Shown piece by piece: positions 24,064 to 32,812 of a DNA stretch of 52,239 nucleotides. Positions within the stretch are counted from its first letter, which is position 1, and each line of letters starts with the position of its first letter. The stretch lies in assembly GCA_043721315.1 (NCBI GenBank), contig JAYSQZ010000079.1, positions 1-52,239 on the forward strand, read 5' to 3'. The translations under genes and the position numbers were made by a program. The notes below the pieces were generated by a model that was not told the origin of the DNA, did no database searches, and saw only the letters and a list, made by a program, of their open reading frames with translations. Source of the DNA: Elstera sp043721315. GTDB lineage: Bacteria; Pseudomonadota; Alphaproteobacteria; Elsterales; Elsteraceae.

Positions 24064-26745
24064 GTGCCCGATTCATCTGCGCCCCCACCCACCCCAATCC
24101 GGCTGGCGGACTATCGCCCGCCGCTGTATCGCTTGCCGACTGTTGCCCTAACCCTGTGGCTTGACCGCCAAAAAACCCGCGTGGAAGCCCGGATTCAGCT
24201 AGAGCGCGATGCGGCAGTGTATCGGTCAGGGGAAGTTTTGGCCCTGCATGGGCGCGCGCTCACTCTGGAAAGCCTGCACCTCAATGGCGTTGCCCTGATC
24301 GAAGGCCAAGATTATCGCCTAACGCCGGAAGGGCTGGACCTGCTGAACCCGCCCGAAAGCGGGGAGTTGGTGAGTGTCGTCAGCCTCGATCCCAGCGCGA
24401 ATTTGGAGTTGGAAGGGCTGTATGCCTCCGGCGATATGCTCTGCACTCAGTGCGAGGCGGAGGGGTTCCGTAAGATCACCTATTGGTTGGATCGGCCCGA
24501 CCTACTGTCGGTCTATACCGTGCGCTTGATTGCCGATGCGGTGGCTTATCCTGTACTCCTCGCGAACGGAAATCGTATCGACTGCGGAACGATTGAGGGG
24601 GGGCAGCATTTCGCCGTGTGGCACGACCCATTCCCCAAACCCGCCTATCTGTTTGCCGTGGTCGCCGGAAATCTAGTGAAAAGCGCCGATAGCGTCACCA
24701 CCCGCAGTGGCCGCGTCGTCGATCTCGAAATCTGGACGCGCGAGGCCGATGCCACCAAAACCGGGCACGCGCTAGCCTCTCTGAAGCACGCGATGGCGTG
24801 GGACGAGCAGGTTTACGGCCTCGAATATGATCTCGACATCTATATGATTGTCGCCGTGAGCGACTTTAATATGGGGGCGATGGAGAATAAGGGGCTGAAT
24901 GTTTTCAACACTAAATATGTGCTTGCCAACGCGCACACCGCGACCGATTTAGACTATCAGGGCATCGAAGCCGTTATTGCCCATGAGTATTTCCATAATT
25001 GGACCGGCAACCGCGTTACCTGCCGCGACTGGTTTCAGCTTTCCTTGAAAGAGGGGCTGACGGTGTTCCGCGATCAGCAGTTTTCGGCGGATATGGGTTC
25101 GGCAGCCGTGCAACGGATTACCCAGGTGCGCGGTTTGCGCGCCAGCCAATTCCCCGAAGATGCGGGGCCGACGGCTCACCCCGTCCGACCCGATTCGTAT
25201 TTTGAAATCAATAACTTCTATACCGCGACGGTCTACAATAAGGGCGCGGAAGTGGTGCGGATGTACCATATTCTGCTGGGGGCCGAGGGCTTCCGGCGCG
25301 GGATGGACCTGTATTTTGCACGCCACGATGGCCAAGCCGTCACCTGCGACGATTTCCGCGCGGCGATGGCGGACGCCAATGGCGTTGATCTTACTCAGTT
25401 CGAGCGCTGGTACGCCCAAGCGGGCACGCCGGTAGTGCGGGTGTCAGATCATTATGATTCCGTAATGAAAACCTACACGCTTACCCTGACCCAAGCCTGC
25501 CCACCCACGCCGGGGCAGCCAGTGAAGGCACCGTTCCTTATCCCGGTCGCGATGGGGCTGCTGACGGCTACGGGCGAAGCGCTCCCCACTCAGCGCGTGG
25601 GAGAGGCCGAGGCGCAAGCGGGTACGCGCGTGCTGCATCTCACCGAAGTGCGGCAGAGTTTCAGTTTTATCGACGTGGCGGAGGCGCCAATCCCCGCGCT
25701 CCTGCGTGGTTTCTCCGCTCCGGTGAAGCTGGAGCGCGACTGGACCGACGCGGAGTTGGCAACGCTGGCAGCCCATGATCCCGACCCGTTCGCGCGTTGG
25801 GAGGCCGGGCAAACCGTGCTGGTGCGGCATCTGCTGGCCGAAGCCGACCCGGCAAACCAAACCCCGCGCTCCGATCTGCCGGAAACGGTGGCGGCACTGG
25901 TCGCGGCCACGCTCGCGCCTTTCAGCGCCGAGGCAACCGATCCGACAACCGATCCGGCCTTTTCCGCTTTGTGCCTCGCGTTGCCGGGGGAAGCCTATCT
26001 GGCGGAACTCGTGAGCCTCGTGTTCCCAGACCGCTTGCACGCCGCCCGGAATGGGCTGCGGGCCGCAATCGGCGAACGCTTTGCTGCCGAATTACGCCAA
26101 ACTGCCAACCGTTTCGCCGATACTGGCCCCTATCAGCCAACGGCGGAAGCCGCCGGGCGGCGGGCGCTGCGGAACATCGCGCTCGACCTACTCAGTGCGG
26201 GCGGCGATGCCACGGCCTTAGCCGTGGCGGCAGGGCAAGCACGCGCACCAGGGAATATGACCGATCGTCTGGCGGCGCTCACCACGGTTGCCGACAGCGA
26301 TTTGCCCGACCGCTTGGCGATTCTGGAAGCCTTCCGGGCCGATTTTGCCGAGGATGCGCTGGTTCTGGATAAATGGTTTACCGTGCAGGCACTCTCCCGC
26401 CGAACCGATACGCTAGCGCAAGTGCAGGCCCTGCTGGCGCATCCCGATTATGACGCGAAGAACCCGAATAAAGTGCGGGCGCTGGTGGGGGCGTTCACGG
26501 CGGGCAACCGGGCGCTGTTCCATGCGGCAGATGGATCCGGCTACGCTTTTCTCGCCGATCAGGTCATGGCGACCGACAGTTTCAACGGCAAGCTCGCCGC
26601 CCGTCTGGTCGCCCCGCTGGGGCCGTGGAAGAAGTTCGATCCCGCCCGACAGGCGCTGATGCGCGGCGCGCTTGACCGGATCCGCAAACGGCCCGGCTTG
26701 TCCAAAGACGTGACCGAGATCGTCGAAAAGGCCCTGGTGGCGTGA
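24064..26745 (+). CDS. pepN: Aminopeptidase N
   Basis: PepN is a cytosolic M1 zinc aminopeptidase that removes N-terminal residues from peptides. The 893-residue protein has the exopeptidase motif GAMENKGLN, the zinc site H307-E-Y-F-H311 with the downstream glutamate in LKEGLTVFRD, and the long helical C-terminal domain of the E. coli-type enzymes. The GTG at 24064 is chosen because AAAGGA (24051-24056) lies seven bases upstream; a TTG at 24058 is the only close alternative. The stop overlaps the next gene (GTGA). Confidence 0.95.
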   Translation: MPDSSAPPPTPIRLADYRPPLYRLPTVALTLWLDRQKTRVEARIQLERDAAVYRSGEVLALHGRALTLESLHLNGVALIEGQDYRLTPEGLDLLNPPESGELVSVVSLDPSANLELEGLYASGDMLCTQCEAEGFRKITYWLDRPDLLSVYTVRLIADAVAYPVLLANGNRIDCGTIEGGQHFAVWHDPFPKPAYLFAVVAGNLVKSADSVTTRSGRVVDLEIWTREADATKTGHALASLKHAMAWDEQVYGLEYDLDIYMIVAVSDFNMGAMENKGLNVFNTKYVLANAHTATDLDYQGIEAVIAHEYFHNWTGNRVTCRDWFQLSLKEGLTVFRDQQFSADMGSAAVQRITQVRGLRASQFPEDAGPTAHPVRPDSYFEINNFYTATVYNKGAEVVRMYHILLGAEGFRRGMDLYFARHDGQAVTCDDFRAAMADANGVDLTQFERWYAQAGTPVVRVSDHYDSVMKTYTLTLTQACPPTPGQPVKAPFLIPVAMGLLTATGEALPTQRVGEAEAQAGTRVLHLTEVRQSFSFIDVAEAPIPALLRGFSAPVKLERDWTDAELATLAAHDPDPFARWEAGQTVLVRHLLAEADPANQTPRSDLPETVAALVAATLAPFSAEATDPTTDPAFSALCLALPGEAYLAELVSLVFPDRLHAARNGLRAAIGERFAAELRQTANRFADTGPYQPTAEAAGRRALRNIALDLLSAGGDATALAVAAGQARAPGNMTDRLAALTTVADSDLPDRLAILEAFRADFAEDALVLDKWFTVQALSRRTDTLAQVQALLAHPDYDAKNPNKVRALVGAFTAGNRALFHAADGSGYAFLADQVMATDSFNGKLAARLVAPLGPWKKFDPARQALMRGALDRIRKRPGLSKDVTEIVEKALVA

Positions 26746-27932
26746 GGGTCTTGCTGTCTGAGCCTGGAAAGCAAGCCGGGCTAGCAACGCTCGCGGCCCT
26801 CGGTCTGCTGTTTCCCCAGGCGCTGCCGATTGTTCTTGGGCTGTTGCTGCTGATTGCGGTTGCGGAAGCCTGGGCCGGGAAGGCGTTGTTACACCTGGGG
26901 GCATGGCGGAGAGTGCAGGTCGGCGCGCTCGTCTTGCTGTTGCCGCTGCTCGCCCTACTGTTAAGCCCGTGGGCAGAATGGCCGGGGCCGGCGGTGGGGC
27001 GCGCGGCGCGGTTGGCGCTCGAACTGGCCGAAGCCTTGGCCCTGGCCGCAATTCTGCTGGCCCTACCGCGTGAAACGGCCATGAGGCGCGGGCGGGCGGC
27101 TTGCCTCGGTCTTGCGGCGGGGGCGGCGCTCGCGGTGATAGATCTTGGAACGGGCGGCGCGCTAACTGGCTGGTTGCGCGGGCAGCCGGTCGATGCTGTC
27201 ACTTATGGCCGCAGTGCCGTGTTGGCCGCACTCGTGGTCACTCCCTTGCTGCTGGCCGCACGCTTCCCGCTGTGGCAGCGGGGTGTGCTGGTTTTTCCCG
27301 CCATTCTGCTTGCGCTTCTATCGGCCAATCTCGCGGCGAAGCTCATTCTGCCGATTGCGCTCATCGCCGCGCTTATCGGGGTCTGGCGCTTCGGGCCGCT
27401 TCTGCTGGGTGGCCTGATGAGCTTAGCGGTGCTACTGCCGGGGGTGCTCCCCCTTGCGTTAACCCCGGCGGAAGACTGCGCTTTATGGGCGGGAAAGCCG
27501 TCTGCCGCGCACCGTCTGCGTATCTGGACCTATGCCGATGGGCTGATTGATCAACGCCCCTGGACCGGCTGGGGGTTGGATGCGGCGCGGCGGTTGGGTG
27601 CCGTTGCGCCCGAAGCGGCGGTTCCAGAGTGCGTGCGGACAAGCTTGGGGCGCGACACTGTGCCGCTGCTGCCCCTGCATCCCCATAACGGCGCGCTTCA
27701 GCTTTGGCTCGAACTCGGGTTTGCGGGCGCACTCTTTTTACCCTTGCTCCTCGTAGGGCTAATTCGTCCGCTCTTTCAGTGCCCTCCCCTTGATCGCGCC
27801 ACCGCAACGTCGGCTTTTGCGGGGGCAAGTGTGCCGCTGTTAGTGAGTTTCGGGCTATGGCAAGGCTGGTGGCTGGCGGGACTTGCCTTGCTTTGGGGGC
27901 TTATAATACTGCTAAGGGCACCGCGTTCCTAA
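26742..27932 (+). CDS. O-antigen ligase-like (Wzy_C) membrane protein
   Basis: The 396-residue protein is very hydrophobic, with about ten to eleven membrane segments. Between the last segments lies a periplasmic loop with TYADGLIDQRPWTGWGLDA and PLHPHNGALQLWLELGFAG, the pattern of the O-antigen ligase/polymerase family (WaaL/Wzy_C). The PHN histidine is the residue usually considered catalytic. Such enzymes join or polymerise surface glycans in the periplasm. No other glycan genes are nearby. Its GTG start overlaps the pepN stop, so it is translationally coupled to an unrelated peptidase. Confidence 0.8.
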   Translation: MRVLLSEPGKQAGLATLAALGLLFPQALPIVLGLLLLIAVAEAWAGKALLHLGAWRRVQVGALVLLLPLLALLLSPWAEWPGPAVGRAARLALELAEALALAAILLALPRETAMRRGRAACLGLAAGAALAVIDLGTGGALTGWLRGQPVDAVTYGRSAVLAALVVTPLLLAARFPLWQRGVLVFPAILLALLSANLAAKLILPIALIAALIGVWRFGPLLLGGLMSLAVLLPGVLPLALTPAEDCALWAGKPSAAHRLRIWTYADGLIDQRPWTGWGLDAARRLGAVAPEAAVPECVRTSLGRDTVPLLPLHPHNGALQLWLELGFAGALFLPLLLVGLIRPLFQCPPLDRATATSAFAGASVPLLVSFGLWQGWWLAGLALLWGLIILLRAPRS

Positions 27933-28035
27933 GAGAGCATTAATCTTGATTCGATAGTATCAAACGGTAGAAACATTTCGGATCGCACCCCTTAGGCAGT
28001 TTTTTGGTGCCGGAGGGGAGAAGGGTAGGGATGCG

Positions 28036-29601
28036 ATGGTGCCTCGGGCTAGGCTATATCCGCTGATACTGCTGTATACGGCAGCCTGCCTCGTCTTGTT
28101 GGCTGCTGTGTGGGGTTCTATAGATTTGGCTTTGCGCGCCAACAGCGCCTCCAATTTGCGGGCAACGGAAGCGTTCGTAACCACGCTGGCGGGTATAACG
28201 GAACAGTATCTTTTGCCGGCCCTCACCGATATTGACCGGAGCAGCCTTGCGCTGCGACGCGCCTATATCCGCGATCCCGCTAACTTTGACCCTTTTCTCA
28301 ATGATGGCGACGTACCACAGGCGATTTTCCCCGCTTTTCAGGTGTCGGTGATTAATGCGGCGGGGTTTTTGGCCTATAGCAGCGGGCCGCCGAGCGTAGG
28401 GCCGGTCGATCTGCGGGATCGGCTGCATTTTCGCTATCATCTCACAGCATCGGACGATGGCCTGTATATCAGCCGAATCGTCATCGGGCGGGTCTCGAAT
28501 GTGCTATCGGTGCAGTTCACTCGGAAGATCGTTGATCAGGCTGGGGTTTTTCAGGGTGTGCTCGTGCTGTCGGTCGAGCATAGCTATTTCACGCAGTTCT
28601 TAAAAACCGTCGCTTTGCCGCCCGATGGGCTGGTCGCCCTGATTGGCCTTGATGGTTGGGTGCGCGCCCATGCGAGTAGCGCCGACGTGAGCGAAACCAA
28701 TGGGCCGCTGACCGTGTTTGAAATACCCCTGCAAGATATGTCCTTCCTTGATCCCGCGCGCCCGAACACGGGGACGCATAAAGTGCTGCATTTCCTCGAT
28801 GGTGTGGCGCGCCTGGGTGCCTACCGCCGTCTTAGCGCGTATCCGCTGGTCGTGCTGGTGTTGGTCTCCGATGAGCGGATTGAGGTGATGGCGCGGGCAG
28901 TGAGCGGGCCGCTGCTGGGGGGCGGGCTGGTTTTGAGCCTACTGCTGCTCGGTGGCGGTGGGGTTGGGTTGCGGCAGGTATTGCGCCGCGAGGCCACGAT
29001 TACCGCGATGCTTCAACGCGAAGCGCAACTGCGCGACCTCGCCAATAATGATGTGCTGACCGGCATCGCCAATCGTCGCTATTGCCTAGATCGGGCTGGG
29101 GTCGAGATTGGGCGGGCTTTGCGGCACCGGCGGCCTCTGGCGCTGGCGATGCTGGATCTCGATCACTTCAAACGGGTGAACGATCAGTTTGGCCACGCCG
29201 GCGGCGATGCGGTGCTGCAAGAGTTGGTGCGGCGGGTTCGCGCCCGATTACGGCGGGAAGATTTGATTGGCCGGTTGGGCGGGGAGGAATTCGCTATTCT
29301 GTTGCCGGAAACGGAAATTGAGGGGGCGCTGAAGGCACTCGATCTTATTCGCGATCTAATTGCCGAAACGCCGTTTCATCTGCCCGATGGCCGCGATGTC
29401 GCGGTTACGGTCAGTATTGGAGTGGCGGATTTGCGGGTCGATAGCGGCTTTGTGCCCGATACGCTGGAACAGCTGCTGAAGCGTGCCGACGACGCGCTCT
29501 ATGCGGCAAAACGGGGGGGGCGCAACCGCGTCATTCTCGATGTTGGCCCCTCTCCCTTCGCCGCCGCAGCGGCCCAAAAACCCGAAGGCGGACCGAGTTA
29601 A
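28036..29601 (+). CDS. Membrane-bound diguanylate cyclase with periplasmic sensor
   Basis: The 521-residue protein has two membrane segments (about 8-32 and 288-315) enclosing a periplasmic region of some 250 residues that looks like a Cache-type sensor (DRLHFRYHLTAS and TRKIVDQAGVFQGVLVLSV). The C-terminal GGDEF domain has the active-site sequence GGEEF at 415-419 and a product-inhibition site RRED at 406-409 at the standard distance. It should synthesise cyclic di-GMP, controlled by a periplasmic ligand, with feedback inhibition. It converges with the VOC-fold gene, the stops overlapping by four bases. Confidence 0.9.
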   Translation: MVPRARLYPLILLYTAACLVLLAAVWGSIDLALRANSASNLRATEAFVTTLAGITEQYLLPALTDIDRSSLALRRAYIRDPANFDPFLNDGDVPQAIFPAFQVSVINAAGFLAYSSGPPSVGPVDLRDRLHFRYHLTASDDGLYISRIVIGRVSNVLSVQFTRKIVDQAGVFQGVLVLSVEHSYFTQFLKTVALPPDGLVALIGLDGWVRAHASSADVSETNGPLTVFEIPLQDMSFLDPARPNTGTHKVLHFLDGVARLGAYRRLSAYPLVVLVLVSDERIEVMARAVSGPLLGGGLVLSLLLLGGGGVGLRQVLRREATITAMLQREAQLRDLANNDVLTGIANRRYCLDRAGVEIGRALRHRRPLALAMLDLDHFKRVNDQFGHAGGDAVLQELVRRVRARLRREDLIGRLGGEEFAILLPETEIEGALKALDLIRDLIAETPFHLPDGRDVAVTVSIGVADLRVDSGFVPDTLEQLLKRADDALYAAKRGGRNRVILDVGPSPFAAAAAQKPEGGPS

Positions 29602-29996
29602 GCCTCTTTATCGGGTTTGCGTTCGTGGATGAGATGAACGATTCCGCCGGGGGCGGCAATCCAATAGCCGGGAAATTCTTCCGGCAGCGGCTCGATAGCA
29701 TCGCAGCGGTCGATCCCCTGGGCTTCCAACCAGTCGCTAGCAGCATCGGCATCGGACGTGCGGACTTCCAGCCAAGTTTCCGCTTGGCTGAGGCTCGGCA
29801 CCCGGTCGATCCACAGGCGCATGGAGCCAAACTTAAAGGTGACGCTGGTTTCATCAACCGAGAGTTGCTCGAACCCTAAAATATCGCGGTAAAAAGCCAC
29901 CGCCTGCAAAAAATCGCGCGGGGGCATTTTGAGAGCAATATTGCGGCCCGGTGAAAAATTGGGCCGCTCAGGCCCGTCCAAGCTCGTATCCGCCAT
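29598..29996 (-). CDS. Glyoxalase/bleomycin-resistance (VOC) fold protein
   Basis: The 132-residue protein shows the VOC-fold pattern: NIALKMPPRDFLQAVAFYRDILGFEQ at the start, LWIDRVPSL, a WLEVRTSDADAASDWLEAQG helix, and the closing WIAAPGGIVHLIHER. Substrate and metal ligands are not evident, so it could be an isomerase, dioxygenase or binding protein. The ATG at 29996 is preferred over an in-frame GTG at 30005. The 180 bases upstream of it hold no gene that I can see. Confidence 0.8.
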   Translation of the reverse strand: MADTSLDGPERPNFSPGRNIALKMPPRDFLQAVAFYRDILGFEQLSVDETSVTFKFGSMRLWIDRVPSLSQAETWLEVRTSDADAASDWLEAQGIDRCDAIEPLPEEFPGYWIAAPGGIVHLIHERKPDKEA

Positions 29997-30176
29997 ACTA
30001 CGCACTCCGTCCCTTAAGGATTACCCACTCAGAAGGTTTCTGGAAAAACCGCAGCGGGAGGCTCTTAGAGCTTCCAAAGGAAGCGGCCCGGTAAAAAGGA
30101 TGCCATAAAGATGCCGCCGAGAACACTCCCCAGGCGTGCGGTCATCAGAAAAGACTAGCGCTTGAAAGTGCGACGT

Positions 30177-31397
30177 TTACCCATCTGCCATCACGCGGTT
30201 ACGCCCGGCTTGCTTGGCCTTATACAGCGCTTGATCGGCGGCTTTCATCACGGCTTCCCAATCGTCATACTGGGGCGATTTTTCAGCGGCACCGATGGAA
30301 ATAGTGATCGTTACCTGGGTTCCTGCACCCTTGCTAGGGTCAGCAGAGGGCATCGTCCCATCCGGCCTCACCTCGGGTCGGTCTTTGCTGCGGACGGTGA
30401 AGGGGGTTGCCGCCATCGCCGAGCAGACGGCATCCAAATGCGGCAAGGCTTCGCGCAGGCTACGGTTGGGGAAAATCACCGTGAACTCCTCCCCCCCATA
30501 CCGAAAATATTGACCGCCGCCCGTGACGTTGGCAATAACCCGGCCTACCCGGCACAATACTTGGTCGCCAACATCATGGCCGTAGGTGTCGTTGAATTTC
30601 TTGAAGTGATCGACATCAAGCATGGCGATTACATAGCGGTCGCCCACCGTGTTCAGCAGGCTTTTGAGGGCGCGGCGACCGGGAAGCCCCGTTAGCTCAT
30701 CATGAAAGGCAACGCGGTAGGAATTCTGGATCAACGCCACGATCAAGGCCGCGCCTGCTGTGCTGAAGTAGATAGCCCGGTACACTCGGTTGTCGCCCAG
30801 GGCAATCCCAATCACGCCGAGCAGCAGCACTGCGAGCAGCCCTGTTTCGAGCGGCGTTCTGCGGCGATGGAACTGCCAGAGCAGGCAACCTGCGGCAATC
30901 AGCGTGAACAGCAGCGCGGCGTCGGGTAGGTGTAACCGCGTAGCATTGGTATCGACCACAACCGCGCGTAGTAGCCAGAAGGTTTCTCCCCCAGGTTTAG
31001 CTATAGCAAGAATGATGAGGGCAGGAAAAACGGTAAAGGCAACCCGCTCTAAGCCGGGCCGATTGAATAGCCCCCGCTCTGGCATAGCTGCTAAATACGC
31101 TATCATGATCGGCCAGTACCAGGCCGCGCCAAGCCGCAACGTGTCGGCAGTGTAGGTGTGTCGTCCAGTCTGTTCCAAAACGGCGTGAACCGCCGCAAGC
31201 GCGACGAAGACCATGACCATATTGCCAATACGAAAGCGCCACGCCAGCGCCCCCCCCGCCAAGCAGACAAGCCAGGGTAGGGCCGCGAACATATTACCCC
31301 ACTCCGGGTCCGCCGCTTCTTGGAACAACAAAGCTGCCAGCAGGGCTGCGCCCGGCAGGGCCAGAAAATCAAGCGTGCGACGGAGTGCGGGGGGCAC
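30177..31397 (-). CDS. Multi-pass membrane diguanylate cyclase
   Basis: The 406-residue protein has seven or so membrane segments in its first 225 residues and a C-terminal GGDEF domain with MLDVDHFKKFNDTYGHDVGD and the active site GGEEF at 301-305. The positions where an RxxD inhibition site would lie read TGGG, so product inhibition through that site is not expected, in contrast with the cyclase at 28036. The membrane part is an unrecognised sensor. It is expected to be active because the catalytic motif is intact. Confidence 0.88.
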   Translation of the reverse strand: MPPALRRTLDFLALPGAALLAALLFQEAADPEWGNMFAALPWLVCLAGGALAWRFRIGNMVMVFVALAAVHAVLEQTGRHTYTADTLRLGAAWYWPIMIAYLAAMPERGLFNRPGLERVAFTVFPALIILAIAKPGGETFWLLRAVVVDTNATRLHLPDAALLFTLIAAGCLLWQFHRRRTPLETGLLAVLLLGVIGIALGDNRVYRAIYFSTAGAALIVALIQNSYRVAFHDELTGLPGRRALKSLLNTVGDRYVIAMLDVDHFKKFNDTYGHDVGDQVLCRVGRVIANVTGGGQYFRYGGEEFTVIFPNRSLREALPHLDAVCSAMAATPFTVRSKDRPEVRPDGTMPSADPSKGAGTQVTITISIGAAEKSPQYDDWEAVMKAADQALYKAKQAGRNRVMADG

Positions 31398-31485
31398 GTA
31401 TTTACCTTAGTCCGAACAGAAAAATAATAACGACTGTAACACCAAATGCGGGCAGACGCCCTCTCTTTTTAGCGGCGGCTACCGT

Positions 31486-31755
31486 CTACTCCTCGTCCAA
31501 ACCGCCGGTTTCGAGCATTCCCAACGCGCGCTTATACAAATCCAGCAGCGTTTCTTGCTCTTGGCGATCAATTTCTTCCAATTTCCGCAACCGAATAATC
31601 TGGCGCATGGTTTTTATATCGAAGCCATTGCCTTTGGCTTCTGCAAAAACGTCTTTAATATCGGCGGCGATACCCGCTTTTTCTTCTTCAAGCCGTTCAA
31701 TCCGCTCGATGTAGGAGCGGAGTTGATCGGCGGCGACGCCTCCAACATCGGTCAT
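31486..31755 (-). CDS. gapR: GapR family (DUF2312) nucleoid protein
   Basis: The 89-residue protein matches the DUF2312/GapR family: QLRSYIERIERLEEEKAGI, DIKDVFAEAKGNGFD, then MRQIIRLRK and a C-terminal LLDLYKRALG helix. GapR of Caulobacter binds overtwisted AT-rich DNA and stimulates topoisomerases during replication. The first half is an evident coiled coil. The ATG at 31755 with an upstream GAGGA gives the usual length; a longer reading from 31806 would run through an inverted repeat. Confidence 0.9.
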   Translation of the reverse strand: MTDVGGVAADQLRSYIERIERLEEEKAGIAADIKDVFAEAKGNGFDIKTMRQIIRLRKLEEIDRQEQETLLDLYKRALGMLETGGLDEE

Positions 31756-31775
31756 GGGGGATCCTCTATTTTGCT

Positions 31776-31820
31776 TTAGAGCGATTTTTCGTTCGCCAAG
31801 GCTCACTCCAATCGCTCTAA
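31776..31820. repeat. Inverted repeat upstream of gapR
   Basis: A perfect 11-bp inverted repeat TTAGAGCGATT / AATCGCTCTAA (31776-31786 with 31810-31820) with a 23-base spacer begins 21 bases before the gapR start. It could be an operator, a leader hairpin or the remnant of a small repeat element. Confidence 0.65.
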
Positions 31821-31836
31821 TCTTTTATTTTTTCAG

Positions 31837-31879
31837 CAAATGCGTCGTCGCAGGCGTAACCGTCTGCTCGGGATCTGCT
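31837..31879 (+). repeat. Dispersed 43-bp repeat, copy 2
   Basis: This is the second copy of the element at 24006-24048, in the same orientation on the + strand. It lies between the divergently placed ends of gapR (its upstream side) and aguB (its downstream side). The first 16 bases are identical to copy 1. Confidence 0.75.
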
Positions 31880-31930
31880 TTGGGCAGCGACTTTAGCGGC
31901 AGGACGGGGGCTTTTGCAAGCCTGCCTTGT

Positions 31931-32812
31931 TCAGCCTTCGTCCCCATCGTAGCCGAGGATTGCCTGATAGAGTTCCGGGCGGCGGTCGCGGAACAGGCCC
32001 CAGCCTTGGCGGCGGCGGCGGATTGCGTCGAGATCGAAGGTGGCGGTAATCACGCCTTCAGCCTCGCGGTCCATCTCCGCCACAATCGCCCCGGTTTCAT
32101 CGGCGATGAAGGAGGTGCCGTAGAACGTGATTTCGCTGCTTGCGCCCACTTCCCGCCCGACGCGGTTGGACGCCACGACGGGAACGATGTTTGCGCCCGC
32201 ATGGCCCTGCATCACCCGCCGCCAGTGCCCTGCACTATCCTGCGGCGGGGCGGGGGGCGGCTCCGAGCCAATGGCGGTGGGGTAGAGCAGAATTTCAGCC
32301 CCCTTCAGGGCCATCACACGCGCGGCTTCCGGGAACCATTGGTCCCAGCAAATGCCAACCCCCACCGCTGCCGCATCGGTTTCCCACACTTGAAAGCCGG
32401 TATCGCCGGGGGAGAAGTAGAATTTTTCCTGATAGCCCGGCCCATCGGGAATATGAGACTTGCGGTAAAGCCCCTGCGGGCTGCCGTCGCCATCAATCAT
32501 TAGCAGCGAGTTGAAATAGGCTTTGCCGGCTTCTTCAAAAAAGCTGATTGGCAGCACCACGCCTAACTCTTGGGCCAACTCCATGAAGTGAATGAGCACG
32601 GGATTATCGAGCACGGGCCGCGCCCAATCGAAATAAGCCGGGTCTTGGTCCTTGCACCAATAGGGGCCTTCAAACAGCTCGGGCAGCAGAATAAGCCGCG
32701 CGCCCATACTGGCGGCCTGCTTCACCATTTCGGTGGCCTTGCTGATATTCTCTTCGGGGGAGCCACCGCAAGACATTTGTACGGCGGCGACAGTCAGCAG
32801 GTCTTCACTCAT
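31931..32812 (-). CDS. aguB: N-carbamoylputrescine amidase
   Basis: AguB hydrolyses N-carbamoylputrescine to putrescine, ammonia and CO2. The 293-residue nitrilase-superfamily enzyme has the Glu-Lys-Cys triad at E45 (LLPELFEGPYWC), K118 (YRKSHIPDGPGY) and C155 (GICWDQWFPE). The YWCKDQD segment is typical of this subfamily rather than of general carbon-nitrogen hydrolases. It overlaps the aguA stop by four bases and is the last gene of the polyamine module. Confidence 0.94.
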   Translation of the reverse strand: MSEDLLTVAAVQMSCGGSPEENISKATEMVKQAASMGARLILLPELFEGPYWCKDQDPAYFDWARPVLDNPVLIHFMELAQELGVVLPISFFEEAGKAYFNSLLMIDGDGSPQGLYRKSHIPDGPGYQEKFYFSPGDTGFQVWETDAAAVGVGICWDQWFPEAARVMALKGAEILLYPTAIGSEPPPAPPQDSAGHWRRVMQGHAGANIVPVVASNRVGREVGASSEITFYGTSFIADETGAIVAEMDREAEGVITATFDLDAIRRRRQGWGLFRDRRPELYQAILGYDGDEG

